A DNA stretch of 64,000 nucleotides from Streptomyces reniochalinae (GTDB lineage: Bacteria > Actinomycetota > Actinomycetes > Streptomycetales > Streptomycetaceae). Positions 28,232-38,314 of the stretch are shown piece after piece. The position numbers and the translations under genes are program-made. Each line of letters starts with the position of its first letter. The first letter of the stretch is position 1. The DNA lies in the NCBI RefSeq assembly GCF_003323735.1, contig NZ_QOIM01000018.1, positions 1 to 64,000 of the forward strand, in the 5' to 3' direction. The notes under the pieces were generated by a model, which ran no database searches, was not told the origin of the DNA, and saw only the letters and a program-made list of their open reading frames with translations.

Positions 28232-29323
28232 ATGCGTACAGCTCTCGTGCTCGGCACGGGCCTCATCGGTACCTCGGCCGCACTCGCCCTCGCCGCGCGC
28301 GGGGTGCGGGTGCATCTCAGCGACCGTGATCCGGAGCGGGCCCGCACGGCCGCCGCGCTGGGCGCGGGCACGGAGGGGGAGCCGGAGCCGGGCTCCCCTG
28401 TCGACCTGGCCGTCGTCGCGGTGCCGCCCGCGCACATCGCGGAGACCGTCGCCCACGTGCAGCGCCGCGGGCTGGCGCGCGGTGTGATCGACGTGGGCAG
28501 CGTCAAGGGCGGGCCGCGCCGGGAGCTGACCGAACTGGGCGGCGATCTGACGACGTACCTGGGCAGCCATCCGATGTCGGGCCGGGAGCAGTCGGGCCCG
28601 CTGGCGGCGACGGCCGACCTGTTCGAGGGGCGGCCCTGGGTGCTGACGCCGACGCCCGGCACGGACACGGAGGTGCTGAACCTCGCACTGGAGCTGATCG
28701 CGCTGTGCGGGGCGGTGCCGGTGGTGATGGAGGCGGACGCGCACGACCGGGCCGTCGCTCTCGTCTCGCACACCCCCCAGCTGCTGTCCAGCCTGGTGGC
28801 GGCGCGGCTGGTGGAGGCGGCAGAGACGGATGTGCGCCTGTGCGGCCAGGGCATTCGTGACGTGACCCGGATCGCGGGCTCCGATCCGGGGATGTGGGTG
28901 GACATCCTGTCGGCCAACCCCGGCCCGGTCGCCGACGTCCTCGCCGAGGTCGCCGGCGACCTACAGGCGGTGGTCAGATCCCTGCGGGAGCTGGGCTCGG
29001 CGGACGAGAAGGAGCGGGCCAGCGGCGCCGAGGGCGTCGAGATGCTGCTGCGCAGCGGCAACGCGGGCCGGGCCAGGGTTCCGGGCAAGCACGGGCAGGC
29101 GCCGGCCGCCTACGAGACGGTGACCGTGCTCATCAGCGACCGCCCCGGACAGCTGGCGAGGATCTTCGCGGACGCCGACTCGGTGGGGGTCAACATCGAG
29201 GACGTCCGCATCGAGCACGCGACGGGGCAGCAGGCCGGCTACATGCAGCTGATGGTCGAGCCGGGCGCGGTGCCGGTACTGGAACAGGAACTACGAGACC
29301 GAGGCTGGTCCCTACGCCAGTAG
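28232..29323 (+). CDS. tyrA: prephenate dehydrogenase
   Basis: 363 residues, oxidising prephenate to 4-hydroxyphenylpyruvate for tyrosine. An N-terminal NAD-binding fold (LVLGTGLIGTSAALALA), the catalytic region GSHPMSGREQSGP, and the helical dimerisation domain with LVSHTPQLLSSLVAARLV are present. The C-terminal ACT domain (TVTVLISDRPGQLARIFADA, residues about 285-355) suggests feedback control by tyrosine or another amino acid. It is the first of tyrA-cmk-plsC-der, though a 460-bp gap follows it. Confidence 0.94.
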   Translation: MRTALVLGTGLIGTSAALALAARGVRVHLSDRDPERARTAAALGAGTEGEPEPGSPVDLAVVAVPPAHIAETVAHVQRRGLARGVIDVGSVKGGPRRELTELGGDLTTYLGSHPMSGREQSGPLAATADLFEGRPWVLTPTPGTDTEVLNLALELIALCGAVPVVMEADAHDRAVALVSHTPQLLSSLVAARLVEAAETDVRLCGQGIRDVTRIAGSDPGMWVDILSANPGPVADVLAEVAGDLQAVVRSLRELGSADEKERASGAEGVEMLLRSGNAGRARVPGKHGQAPAAYETVTVLISDRPGQLARIFADADSVGVNIEDVRIEHATGQQAGYMQLMVEPGAVPVLEQELRDRGWSLRQ

Positions 29324-29785
29324 CCCCGAAGCGACCGGGGGCCGGGGCCGCCCCGGCTCCCGGGACTGCCCCGGCGGCCTTGGGACCGCCCCGGCCTTGG
29401 GACCGGACTGGGGCGGGGCCCATGCCGGATCCGGGACCACCCGGGGGGGCTCATCCCGGTCCTGGTTCCACCCGGGGTCGTCCCGGGTTCCGGGACCACC
29501 CAGAGCGGGGCCCACCACCCCAGAGCGGGCCCCCCGGAGCGGGGTCCACCCTGGGCGGGGGCCCGCGTGCCCAGGGGCCGGCGGACCACCGTCACCGGGC
29601 CGCCGGCGGCCGCCCCGGGAGGGGGCGCGCCCCGTCACCCGGACCGTCCCGAGACGGTCCGGGACGCGCGGCATGGCCCACCCACGACAGCCGGTAGCCT
29701 TGTGCGGGGGAATCAGGCGCCCACCCGCCGCCCCACGCGCCGCGCGCGCCGAGAGCCCGTAGACCCACGAAAGGTGCCCACCACC
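29324..29785. other. long GC-rich gap with degenerate GGGACCACC/GGGGCCC repeats
   Basis: 462 bp between tyrA and cmk. It contains many imperfect copies of GGGACC/CCCCGG-like words (for example GGGACCGCCCCGG, GGGACCACCC) and able-to-pair GC blocks. Open frames in it have no domain and no start signals, so I see no gene. It may hold the tyrA terminator and the cmk promoter; no box is recognisable. Confidence 0.5.
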
Positions 29786-30520
29786 GTGTCCGCGACCCCC
29801 GCAGCAGTGATTGTCGCCATCGACGGCCCCTCCGGCACGGGCAAGTCGAGCACCTCCAAGGCCGTCGCGGCCCAGCTGGGGCTGAGCTACCTGGACACCG
29901 GCGCGCAGTACCGGGCGATCACCTGGTGGATGCTCAGCAATGGTGTGGACGTCGCGGACCAGGAGGCGATCGCGGCCGCGGCGGACAAGCCGAGCATCGT
30001 CTCGGGCACCGACCCCCGGCAGCCGGCCATCTCGGCCGACGGGCTCGACGCCTCGGGCCCGATCCGGACGCAGGAGGTGACGGCCGCGGTCAGCGCGGTC
30101 AGCGCCGTGCCCGAGGTGCGTGCCCGGATCACCGAGTTGCAGCGGATGATCGCCGCCGAGGCGGGCGGCGGCATCGTCGTCGAGGGCCGGGACATCGGCA
30201 CCACGGTGCTGCCGGGGGCCGACCTGAAGGTCTTCCTCACGGCTTCGCCCGAGGCCAGGGCGGCTCGCCGCAGCGGCGAGCTGAAGACCACCGCAGGCAG
30301 GCCGGTGACGGATCTGGCCGCCACCCAGCAGGCGCTGACCGCCCGTGACAAGGCGGACTCCAGCCGCAAGACCTCTCCGCTGAAGAAGGCGGACGACGCC
30401 GTCGAGGTGGACACCACCGAGTTGACCTTGGAGCAGGTCATCGAGTGCGTGGTCACCCTGGTGGAGAAGGCCGCGGCGCGGAAGGCGGAGGCGGAGCCGG
30501 TGGAGGAGGCGGCGCGGTGA
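29786..30520 (+). CDS. cmk: cytidylate kinase
   Basis: 244 residues, phosphorylating CMP/dCMP with ATP. P-loop AIDGPSGTGKSSTSK near residue 14, LDTGAQYRAITWWML (CMP-binding region) and VEGRDIGTTVLPGADLKVFLTAS are all diagnostic. GTG 29786 has GAAAGG 11 nt upstream; GTG 29774 overlaps that site. The C-terminal tail is Lys/Glu-rich. It overlaps plsC by GTGA; the same order cmk-plsC-der is common in actinobacteria. Confidence 0.94.
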   Translation: MSATPAAVIVAIDGPSGTGKSSTSKAVAAQLGLSYLDTGAQYRAITWWMLSNGVDVADQEAIAAAADKPSIVSGTDPRQPAISADGLDASGPIRTQEVTAAVSAVSAVPEVRARITELQRMIAAEAGGGIVVEGRDIGTTVLPGADLKVFLTASPEARAARRSGELKTTAGRPVTDLAATQQALTARDKADSSRKTSPLKKADDAVEVDTTELTLEQVIECVVTLVEKAAARKAEAEPVEEAAR

Positions 30521-31242
30521 CGCCGAAGGACTCCGCTCGCGGCGTCCCCGGCAAGACGGATTCCGCTCGCGCCGTCCCGGCCGGGACGGACTCCTTCCCC
30601 GGCGTCCCCGGCGAGCGGGGCGCCGCCGTCGGCCGCCGGATCGGCCTGGGGCTGATGTACTCGCTGTGGCGGCCCCGGGTGCTGGGCGCCTGGCGGGTGC
30701 CGCCGGGAGGCCCGGTGATCATGGCGGTCAACCACGCGCACAACGTCGACGGCCCGATGCTGATGGGGACGGCGCCGCGCCCCGTGCACTTCCTGATCAA
30801 GAAGGAAGCGTTCGTCGGCCCGCTCGACGCGTTCCTGCGCGGTATCGGCCAGCTGAAGGTGGACCGCAGGTCCGCCGACCGGAACGCCGTCACCAGCGCA
30901 CTGGGCGTACTGGAGCGCGGCGGGGTGCTGGGGATCTTCCCCGAGGGCACCCGCGGCGAGGGCGACTTCGCCTCGCTGCGCTCAGGGCTCGCCTACTTCG
31001 CGCTGCGCTCCGGCGCGCAGGTCGTCCCGGTCGTGGTGCTCGGCAGCGCCGACCGCCCCGGGCGGCTGATACGGGCGCTTCCGCCGCTGCGCAGCCGGGT
31101 GGACGTGGTCTTCGGTGATCCTTTCACCGTGGGCGACGGCTCGGGGCGCCGGACGCGCAAGGCGCTGGATCTGGCCACCGTTCAGCTCCAGGAGCGGCTG
31201 ACCGCACATCTGAAAGACGCCAGGCGGCTGACCGGCCGCTGA
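30517..31242 (+). CDS. plsC: 1-acylglycerol-3-phosphate O-acyltransferase
   Basis: 241 residues. The HX4D motif (NHAHNVD, near residue 73) and [12 protein letters not shown] (glycerol-phosphate-binding EGTR, near 142) define the PlsC family, which acylates lysophosphatidate in phospholipid synthesis. GTG 30517 overlaps the cmk stop. Residues 5-34 are three 10-residue repeats ([30 protein letters not shown]) unlike the rest of the family; residues around 42 begin the conserved part. A single hydrophobic segment near residue 45 could tether it to the membrane. Confidence 0.9.
   Translation: MTPKDSARGVPGKTDSARAVPAGTDSFPGVPGERGAAVGRRIGLGLMYSLWRPRVLGAWRVPPGGPVIMAVNHAHNVDGPMLMGTAPRPVHFLIKKEAFVGPLDAFLRGIGQLKVDRRSADRNAVTSALGVLERGGVLGIFPEGTRGEGDFASLRSGLAYFALRSGAQVVPVVVLGSADRPGRLIRALPPLRSRVDVVFGDPFTVGDGSGRRTRKALDLATVQLQERLTAHLKDARRLTGR
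30529..30618 (+). repeat. three 30-bp tandem units inside plsC
   Basis: Units at 30529-30558, 30559-30588 and 30589-30618 are in frame and code for 10-residue repeats at the acyltransferase N-terminus. Units 1 and 2 are the most alike. Confidence 0.85.
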
Positions 31243-31339
31243 TTTGTACCGACGAGCCGGCCGCCGACCCGCGGCCGCCGCCGGTGAGCCCGGCCCCCGG
31301 TCCCTGGACGGGATCGCTGAACGACGAGGACGAGACGTC

Positions 31340-32818
31340 ATGAACGACCAGATGCAGCCCGCCGACGACGGCACCGAGCAGGGGCACGGTGAGCTGGGTG
31401 ACGCCGAGTTCGCCGAGTTCCTTGAGCTGGCCGCCGAGGAGGGTTTCGACCAGGAGGAGGTCGAGGGCGCGCTCGGTGAGGCCGGGCACGGGCCGCTGCC
31501 GGTGCTGGCGGTCGTCGGCCGCCCCAACGTCGGGAAGTCGACGCTGGTGAACCGGATCATCGGCCGTCGCGAGGCGGTCGTCGAGGACCGCCCCGGCGTC
31601 ACCCGTGACCGGGTGACCTACGAGGCCGAGTGGGCGGGCCGCCGGTTCAAGGTGGTCGACACCGGCGGCTGGGAGCAGGACGTCCTGGGCATCGACGCCT
31701 CCGTCGCCGCGCAGGCCGAGTTCGCGGTGGAGGCCGCCGACGCTGTGGTGTTCGTGGTGGACGCCGTGGTGGGCGCCACCGACACCGACGAGGCCGTCGT
31801 CAAGCTGCTGCGCCGCGCGGGCAAGCCGGTGGTGCTGTGTGCCAACAAGGTCGACGGGCCCTCGGGCGAGGCGGACGCCGCCTACCTGTGGTCGCTGGGT
31901 CTGGGCGAGCCGCACCCCGTCTCGGCGCTGCACGGGCGCGGCACGGGCGACATGCTGGACGAGGTGCTCAAGGCGCTGCCTGAGGCGCCCCGCGAGACGT
32001 TCGGCGGGGTGGCGCTGGGCGGGCCGCGCCGGGTGGCTCTGATCGGCCGCCCCAACGTCGGCAAGTCCTCCCTGCTGAACAAGGTGGCCGGCGAGGAGCG
32101 CGTCGTCGTCAACGAGTTGGCCGGCACCACTCGCGACCCGGTGGACGAGCTGATCGAACTCGGCGGCAAGACGTGGAAGCTGGTGGACACCGCAGGCATC
32201 AGGCGCCGGGTCCATCTGACCGAGGGCGCCGACTACTACGCGTCGCTGCGCACCGCGGCGGCTTTGGAGAAGGCCGAGGTCGCGGTCGTCCTGATCGATG
32301 TCAGCGAGTCGATCAGCGTGCAGGACCTGCGCATCATCACCATGGCCGTCGAGTCGGGCCGCGCCGTCGTGCTGGCCTACAACAAGTGGGACACGCTGGA
32401 CGAGGAGCGCCGCTTCTACCTGGAGCGGGAGATCGAGCGGGACCTGGTGCAGGTGCAGTGGGCGCCGCGCGTCAACGTCTCGGCGCGTACCGGGCGGCAC
32501 GTGGAGAAGCTGGTGCCCGCGATCGAGACGGCGCTGGCCGGCTGGGAGACGCGGGTGCCGACCGGGAAGCTGAACGCGTTCCTCGGCGAGATCGTGGCCT
32601 CGCACCCGCACCCGGTGCGGGGCGGCAAGCAGCCCCGCGTCCTCTTCGGCACCCAGGCGGGCACCAAGCCGCCGCGCTTCGTGCTGTTCGCCTCCGGTTT
32701 CCTGGAGGCGGGCTACCGCCGTTTCGTGGAGCGGCGGCTGCGCGAGGAGTTCGGTTTCGAGGGGACGCCGTTGCAGATCTCGGTGCGGGTGCGGGAGAAG
32801 CGCGGCCGCAAGAAGTGA
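31340..32818 (+). CDS. der: ribosome biogenesis GTPase Der (EngA)
   Basis: 492 residues with two tandem Era-like G domains: G1 motifs GRPNVGKST (residues 60-68) and GRPNVGKSS (about 234), each with DTGGW or DTAGI (G3) and NKVD or NKWD (G4). A C-terminal KH-like domain ends in a basic tail (VREKRGRKK). Der assembles the 50S subunit. The first 50 residues are an acidic leader typical of actinobacterial Der. ATG 31340 follows a GAGGACGAG site. A short hairpin follows the gene. Confidence 0.95.
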   Translation: MNDQMQPADDGTEQGHGELGDAEFAEFLELAAEEGFDQEEVEGALGEAGHGPLPVLAVVGRPNVGKSTLVNRIIGRREAVVEDRPGVTRDRVTYEAEWAGRRFKVVDTGGWEQDVLGIDASVAAQAEFAVEAADAVVFVVDAVVGATDTDEAVVKLLRRAGKPVVLCANKVDGPSGEADAAYLWSLGLGEPHPVSALHGRGTGDMLDEVLKALPEAPRETFGGVALGGPRRVALIGRPNVGKSSLLNKVAGEERVVVNELAGTTRDPVDELIELGGKTWKLVDTAGIRRRVHLTEGADYYASLRTAAALEKAEVAVVLIDVSESISVQDLRIITMAVESGRAVVLAYNKWDTLDEERRFYLEREIERDLVQVQWAPRVNVSARTGRHVEKLVPAIETALAGWETRVPTGKLNAFLGEIVASHPHPVRGGKQPRVLFGTQAGTKPPRFVLFASGFLEAGYRRFVERRLREEFGFEGTPLQISVRVREKRGRKK

Positions 32819-32824
32819 CGGTGC

Positions 32825-32840
32825 GCGGGGTGGGCCCCGC
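32825..32840. terminator. short hairpin between der and convergent gene
   Basis: GCGGGG (32825-32830), loop TGGG, CCCCGC (32835-32840). It lies in the 31-bp gap between two convergent stops. Confidence 0.45.
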
Positions 32841-32849
32841 CCGGCCACC

Positions 32850-33200
32850 TCAGTGGTGGTGACCGTGGCGGGGCGCCGGGGGCAGCGCGGGCAGATGCCA
32901 GGCGGGCGTGTGCCAGGAGGCGGTCGGCCCGTCCTCGTCGCGCCAGGACCCTGTGCCCGTGCCGTGTACCGTGCCGAACCCCACGAACCGCAGCTCCTCC
33001 TCGCCCGTGCGGTCGCCCGGCAGCGCGCGGAAGAGTCTGCGGTACTCCGCGTACAGCGAGTCGTAGATGGGTGTCGACCCTTCCGGTGACGTGCTGTGCG
33101 GCGACCGCATCCTCGGGACGACGAAGGTCCCCGAAGGGGCGGGCACCCGGCTGCTGCCGTGGTGGGCGGGGTGGGCTCGGAGAGGCTCGTATGGCTGCAC
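32850..33200 (-). CDS. conserved hypothetical small protein
   Basis: 116 residues from GTG 33200, or 144 from ATG 33284; the shorter form begins QPYEPLRAHPAHHG and looks more natural, although neither start has a good ribosome site. The middle STPIYDSLYAEYRRLFRALPGDRTGEEELRF and FGTVHGTGTGSW look conserved. The tail is His/Pro-rich (ALPPAPRHGHHH). No signal peptide, membrane segment or known domain. The composition is soluble. I do not recognise it. Confidence 0.7.
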   Translation of the reverse strand: MQPYEPLRAHPAHHGSSRVPAPSGTFVVPRMRSPHSTSPEGSTPIYDSLYAEYRRLFRALPGDRTGEEELRFVGFGTVHGTGTGSWRDEDGPTASWHTPAWHLPALPPAPRHGHHH

Positions 33201-33312
33201 GTCTGCCCAACGACCGTGCGGCGTGCCGGATGCGGGCCGGGGCCGCGAATGACCTGATCGCAGGGGCGGCCGCGCGCCGTTCACGCCGCGGCCCCCGGTG
33301 CGGTGCGGCGGC

Positions 33313-34161
33313 TCATGTGCCCGCCAGCGGCATCGTTCCGGCGACCAGCAGGCCGCCGGCGGCCGCCTTCTCCAGCGCCTCCCGCAGCAGGTCTTCGCGG
33401 GGCTGCTGGCCGATGGATCCGGCGGGTGCCGCGTAGACCAGCACGGTGTGGTTCTTGGCGGCCGCCGTGCGCCAGCCGTCGGTGACGGCGAGCGGCTGGT
33501 GCGCCTGCCACCAGGCGACCGGCTGGGTGCCGGGCGAGGTGGGGGGTTGCAGGATGGCGTGCAGCTGGCCCATGGCCAGCAGCACCGACCATCCGGCGAC
33601 GGGCGCGGGCTGCCGGGCCACGTCGTGGACGGGCAGGAAGCCGTGTTCGATCAGCAGCGGCAGGAAGTCGTCGCCCGGTCCCTCGGAGCCGGGGCGTGCG
33701 ATGGGTCCTGTCGGCTCGACGACGATGGCCGGATGCAGCGTGTCGTCGAGGAGGACCTGCCCGCACGTCACGCCGAGCACGGCCTGCCTGGCGTTCGGCT
33801 GGGGGCCCGCACCGGCGGGCGGCGCGGCGGGGGCCGCCGCCGGCGCTTCCCGGCCCGGACCGCTGGCCGGTTCGGCTCCGGTCTGGCCGGCGGCCAGTGT
33901 GCGTACGGCGCCCTGGAGCTGGTCCTCGGAGACGGTGACCACCTGGGAGGGGATGCACGCGGCGTGGGCGAAGGCGAGGACGGCCGTCTCCTCACCGACG
34001 AACAGCACGGTACTGGTGCGCTCGTGGCGGGGGTTGCCACGGGTGCGGCACGAGGTGCAGTCGTACTCCGCCGGGGTGTTCTCTCCGGCGAGCAGCCTGT
34101 CGGCTTCTGCTTCGCCGATCTCGGCGCGTACGGCGTCGCTGACATCGAGCATGGGGGACAC
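33313..34161 (-). CDS. hypothetical protein with N-terminal Cys pair
   Basis: 282 residues from GTG 34161, chosen because AGGAG lies just upstream; longer starts give a basic, unlike leader. The N-terminus has LDVSDAVRAEIGEAEADRLL then YDCTSCRTRGNPRHERTSTVLFVG, where CxxC plus a later His might bind zinc. A Pro/Ala linker around residues 100-125 separates two halves, each alpha/beta in look. No export signal is visible. The order with the previous small gene is tandem, with a gap of 112 bp. Function unknown. Confidence 0.75.
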   Translation of the reverse strand: MSPMLDVSDAVRAEIGEAEADRLLAGENTPAEYDCTSCRTRGNPRHERTSTVLFVGEETAVLAFAHAACIPSQVVTVSEDQLQGAVRTLAAGQTGAEPASGPGREAPAAAPAAPPAGAGPQPNARQAVLGVTCGQVLLDDTLHPAIVVEPTGPIARPGSEGPGDDFLPLLIEHGFLPVHDVARQPAPVAGWSVLLAMGQLHAILQPPTSPGTQPVAWWQAHQPLAVTDGWRTAAAKNHTVLVYAAPAGSIGQQPREDLLREALEKAAAGGLLVAGTMPLAGT

Positions 34162-34238
34162 GGGGGCTCCTGGCTTTCGGTTCGGCGTTCGCCTGGACAA
34201 CGGGCGGCCTGTGGTAACGGTCACGCGCGGGCGCGTGA

Positions 34239-35219
<981 letters not shown>

Positions 35220-35259
35220 GGCGTGGAGCCGCTCATCGGCTGACCCCTCACCGAGGGGA

Positions 35260-35294
35260 GCGGCCCCGCCGGGTCAGGTACCCGGCGGGGCCGC
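35260..35294 (+). terminator. strong 15-bp hairpin after the Rpf gene
   Basis: GCGGCCCCGCCGGGT (35260-35274) and ACCCGGCGGGGCCGC (35280-35294) pair perfectly over a 5-nt loop. A smaller CCCCTC/GAGGGG stem lies just before it (35244-35258). Confidence 0.85.
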
Positions 35295-35483
35295 GCTCGT
35301 GTTCGCCCCGGCGTCGCGGAGGAACGCTCGGAGGGCAGGTGAAGTTCCCCTCGCAAGGTCACAAAAGTGAAACCGTTCAGAACTCTTCTGAAACAACCTG
35401 CTCAGCGCACCCAACCCTCCCAGGTACTTAACGGTCTAGCTTGGTGACAGTGCGGACAGAGGGGGACTGACCGCAAGGACGCG

Positions 35484-36752
35484 ATGGACTCGGGTAAAAT
35501 GCACATCTCCTTTTTGCTCCACAACGGGTACGCCATCGGGGGAACCGTCCGTACCACCTACAACCTGGCCCGCTGCCTCGCCGAACAGCACGATGTGGAG
35601 GTCGTGTCGGTCTTCCGCACGCGCGATCGGCCGGTATTCGACCCCGGCCCCGGGGTCAGACTCCGGCACCTCGTCGACACCCGCGGGATGCGCACGCCCG
35701 CCGACCTGGGTGCCGAACACGCGCGGCCCGCCCAGGTCTTTCCGCGGGCCGACGGCAAGTACCCGATGTACAGCGGCCTGACCGACCGCCTCATCGGGGA
35801 ACACCTGGCCGGCACCGAAGCCGATGTCGTCATCGGCACCAGGCCGGGCCTCAACACCCACCTCGCGCGCCAGACCAGGCGAGGCCCGGTGCGCCTCGGC
35901 CAGGAACACCTCACCCTCGCGACCCACTCGCGCAACCTGAAGCTCGTGCTGCGCAGCGTCTACCCCCGGCTCGACGCGCTGACCACCGTCACCGAGGCCG
36001 ACGCCGCCGACTACCGCCGCACACTGCGCCTGCCCGGCGTCCGGATAGAGGCCGTGCCCAACAGCGTGCCGGCGCCGGGGGTCACCCCGGCCGACGGCAG
36101 CAGCAAGTGGGTCGTCGCCGCGGGCCGGCTCGCTCCCGCCAAGCGGTACGACCTGCTGATCAGGGCGTTCGCCAAGGTCGTGGCCGAGCGCCCCGACTGG
36201 CGCCTGCGGATATACGGCGGTGGGCGCGAGAGACCTGGGCTGCGAGCCCTGATAGACGAACTCGACCTCTACAACCACGTCTACCTCATGGGCGCCATCC
36301 ACCCCATCGAACCCGAGTGGGCCAAGGGGTCGATCGCCGCCGTGACCTCTTCTCTGGAGTCGTTCGGTATGACCATCGTCGAGGCCATGCGCTGCGGCCT
36401 CCCCGTCGTCGCCACGGACTGCCCGCACGGCCCCGCCGAGATCATCCGGCCCGGCGTCGACGGCCGACTCGTCCCGATGGGAGACGAGAGCGCCGTCGCC
36501 TCAGCGCTGCTCGGCCTCATCAACGACGACGAACTGCGCCGCCGCATGGGCCAGGCCGCACTCGCCGACTCCGCGCGCTTCGACCCCGCCCGGATCGGGG
36601 CCCGCTACGAGTCGCTCATGCGGGACCTCGCCGGCAAGGGCAGCCGCGGGCTGCACCGCACCCGCGCCTCGCTGCTGGGCGGGGCCTACGCGGTCAAGGA
36701 CGCCCTTCGGGGGACGGCGTACACCGCGCTCCAGACGGGACGCACAGCATGA
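35484..36752 (+). CDS. GT4-family glycosyltransferase
   Basis: 422 residues from ATG 35484 (AAGGAC 5 nt before); ATG 35499 is an alternative. The GT-B fold shows the N-terminal ISFLLHNGYAIGGTVRTTYNLA glycine loop and the C-terminal VVAAGRLAPAKRYDLLIRAFAKV plus SLESFGMTIVEAMRCGLPVVATDCPHGPAEII, a clean E-x7-E donor motif. It resembles enzymes adding sugars to wall polymers such as poly-glycerol/ribitol phosphates (TagE-like), but that is an inference. ATGA overlap couples it to the next gene. Confidence 0.9.
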   Translation: MDSGKMHISFLLHNGYAIGGTVRTTYNLARCLAEQHDVEVVSVFRTRDRPVFDPGPGVRLRHLVDTRGMRTPADLGAEHARPAQVFPRADGKYPMYSGLTDRLIGEHLAGTEADVVIGTRPGLNTHLARQTRRGPVRLGQEHLTLATHSRNLKLVLRSVYPRLDALTTVTEADAADYRRTLRLPGVRIEAVPNSVPAPGVTPADGSSKWVVAAGRLAPAKRYDLLIRAFAKVVAERPDWRLRIYGGGRERPGLRALIDELDLYNHVYLMGAIHPIEPEWAKGSIAAVTSSLESFGMTIVEAMRCGLPVVATDCPHGPAEIIRPGVDGRLVPMGDESAVASALLGLINDDELRRRMGQAALADSARFDPARIGARYESLMRDLAGKGSRGLHRTRASLLGGAYAVKDALRGTAYTALQTGRTA

Positions 36753-37726
36753 GCGGCACCACCACCGAGACACCGACGAACGCGGCGGAGACCACCACCC
36801 CGGCCTCGCCCCCTGCGCCCCTCCCCACCGCCGCGGGGGAGCAGCACCATCAGAACGCTGGAGAACCCGTGCGCGCACAGCCCGCCGAGCGCGGCCCGAC
36901 GGCCGACTGCACCGCCGACAGCGCAGGCGGCCTCACCTTCGACGTACGGCTCCCGGCGGGCGCCTCGCACGGCGCGGACGCCGGGCTGCTGCTGCGCCGC
37001 CGCCCGGGACCCTCAGGTGAGACCGAGGAAGTCAGGCTCCCGCTGGCGCCCGTGCAGGAGGCCGCGGACGGCACGCTGCGCGCGGCGCTGCCCAGCACCG
37101 TCCGGCTCAGCGAGGGCCGCTGGAACGTCTTCCTCCTGCCGGCGGGGCAGCAGCCGCGCCGGCTGGCACCCGGCATCAACGACCTGCGCTCCCTGGTGGA
37201 CCGCGCCCCCCACGAGAGCCGCACCTGGCTGGGCGTGCGCATCCCGTACGCCACCAAGCACGGCAACCTCAGCGTCCGTTCGTGGATGCGCTGGCCGCAC
37301 GCGGAAGCCGGGGCGCTGTGCGTCCACGACGGCGGACTGGAACTGGCGGGGCGGCTCTACGGCGCCGAGGTGAAGCCGACCGCCCGCCTGGAGGCCCGGC
37401 CCCGCCGGGGGGAGGCCACCGCTCCGGTGCTGTTCGAGGTGGCCCCTTCGGCCGCCGACCCGCAGGAGTTCACCGCCACACTGGCGTACCCGGCGCTGGC
37501 CGAACACCGGCTGTGGGACCTGTGGCTGCGTCCCGACGACGGCGCCGAGGCGGTGCGTGTCGCCCGCATCCTCGACGACGTCGCCGACAAGAAGCGGATC
37601 TTCACCTACCCGGCGCAGGCCGTGGAGGTCACGGCCGCTGCCGGCGGAGAACCGGCGCTCACCGCGAAGCCTTACTACACGCTCAACAACGACCTGGCCG
37701 TGCGCATCGACCGCACCGCCCTGTGA
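36749..37726 (+). CDS. unknown protein coupled to the GT4 glycosyltransferase
   Basis: 325 residues from ATG 36749 in the GT stop. The first about 60 residues are Thr/Pro/Ala-rich and disordered. The remainder looks like two or three tandem beta-sandwich modules, for example LTFDVRLPAG, WNVFLLPAGQQPRRLAPGINDLRSL, RLYGAEVKPTARLEAR and HRLWDLWLRPDDGAEAVRVARILDD, ending YYTLNNDLAVRI. The repeated pattern of D-x-x-L-R with W-x-V/L suggests duplicated domains. No catalytic motif, signal peptide or membrane segment. Translational coupling implies a partner or modifier of the glycosyltransferase. Not a family I can name. Confidence 0.8.
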   Translation: MSGTTTETPTNAAETTTPASPPAPLPTAAGEQHHQNAGEPVRAQPAERGPTADCTADSAGGLTFDVRLPAGASHGADAGLLLRRRPGPSGETEEVRLPLAPVQEAADGTLRAALPSTVRLSEGRWNVFLLPAGQQPRRLAPGINDLRSLVDRAPHESRTWLGVRIPYATKHGNLSVRSWMRWPHAEAGALCVHDGGLELAGRLYGAEVKPTARLEARPRRGEATAPVLFEVAPSAADPQEFTATLAYPALAEHRLWDLWLRPDDGAEAVRVARILDDVADKKRIFTYPAQAVEVTAAAGGEPALTAKPYYTLNNDLAVRIDRTAL

Positions 37727-37770
37727 AACGACCGGTTCCCGGCCGGACCGGGTGCGAAGCCGCTTCGAGG

Positions 37771-37801
37771 CCGCTCGCGGGCACCACCTGTCCGCGAGCG
37801 G
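37771..37801 (+). terminator. terminator of the GT4/unknown pair
   Basis: CCGCTCGCGG (37771-37780) pairs perfectly with CCGCGAGCGG (37792-37801) across 11 nt, 44 nt after the stop. Confidence 0.65.
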
Positions 37802-38277
37802 TGCGAGGCCGCGCCCATGCCGCAGAGGTCCGCACGCCCGCCGGCTGCGCTCCGCCGCGGAGTGCGGGCGCTCAGCGAAGACACCGGCCCGCACCGCGCC
37901 CCGCGCCGGAGGGTGGCAGTCGTGCACATCCTGATGCCCGGCTTCGAGTGCGGGTGCGCGAGCCGCGGGAGCCGAGAGCGTACATCGGCACGTCGCGCGA
38001 CCGGCCGTCCCGCTCTCCGGAAGGCCGGACGACACCGCGTATATAACAGGACCGGTCGACTTCCGTATCTCTTCAGACTGTCTCAAGGAACCCTTCGCCT
38101 GCCGTTCCGGAATTCATGAGAATGGCTCCGGCGCCGCTATTTCCGCACGCCTGAACGGAATGCGGAACCCGTCGAATTGAGGCCGCGCGGAAGGCACGTA
38201 CGAGTGACACCGGCAACCGCCGACCGTGCACGGTGCGTTGTGACACAAGCGTGACGGCGCCGGGATGCGGCCCGTAC

Positions 38278-38308
38278 TTGCCGGGTGTGCGCACCCTGCG
38301 CATACGGT
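38278..38308 (+). promoter_or_regulatory. promoter abutting the I78 gene (leaderless candidate)
   Basis: TTGCCG (38278-38283) and TACGGT (38303-38308), spacer 19. The -10 ends 6 nt before the ATG at 38315, so transcription would start at or beside the start codon. No ribosome site is visible, consistent with a leaderless mRNA. Confidence 0.4.
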
Positions 38309-38314
38309 GACCCC

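Larger units (their letters stand above)
37727..38314. other. 588-bp gap, no gene recognised
   Basis: After the hairpin at 37771-37801 the region turns AT-richer (38040-38200). Short open frames exist on both strands but lack domains, ribosome sites or Streptomyces codon bias. An 11-bp palindrome TTGTGACACAA is at 38238-38248. The end holds the likely promoter of the I78 gene. Confidence 0.5.

Noticed and set aside
29567..29785. Longer cmk with an N-terminal extension
   Set aside because: The extension is Arg/Pro-rich noise and the GTG at 29786 has a proper ribosome site.
37817..38119. A possible 100-residue gene in the 588-bp gap
   Set aside because: It has no ribosome site, domain or typical third-position GC pattern, and antisense frames are equally open. 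It looks like chance in GC-rich DNA.
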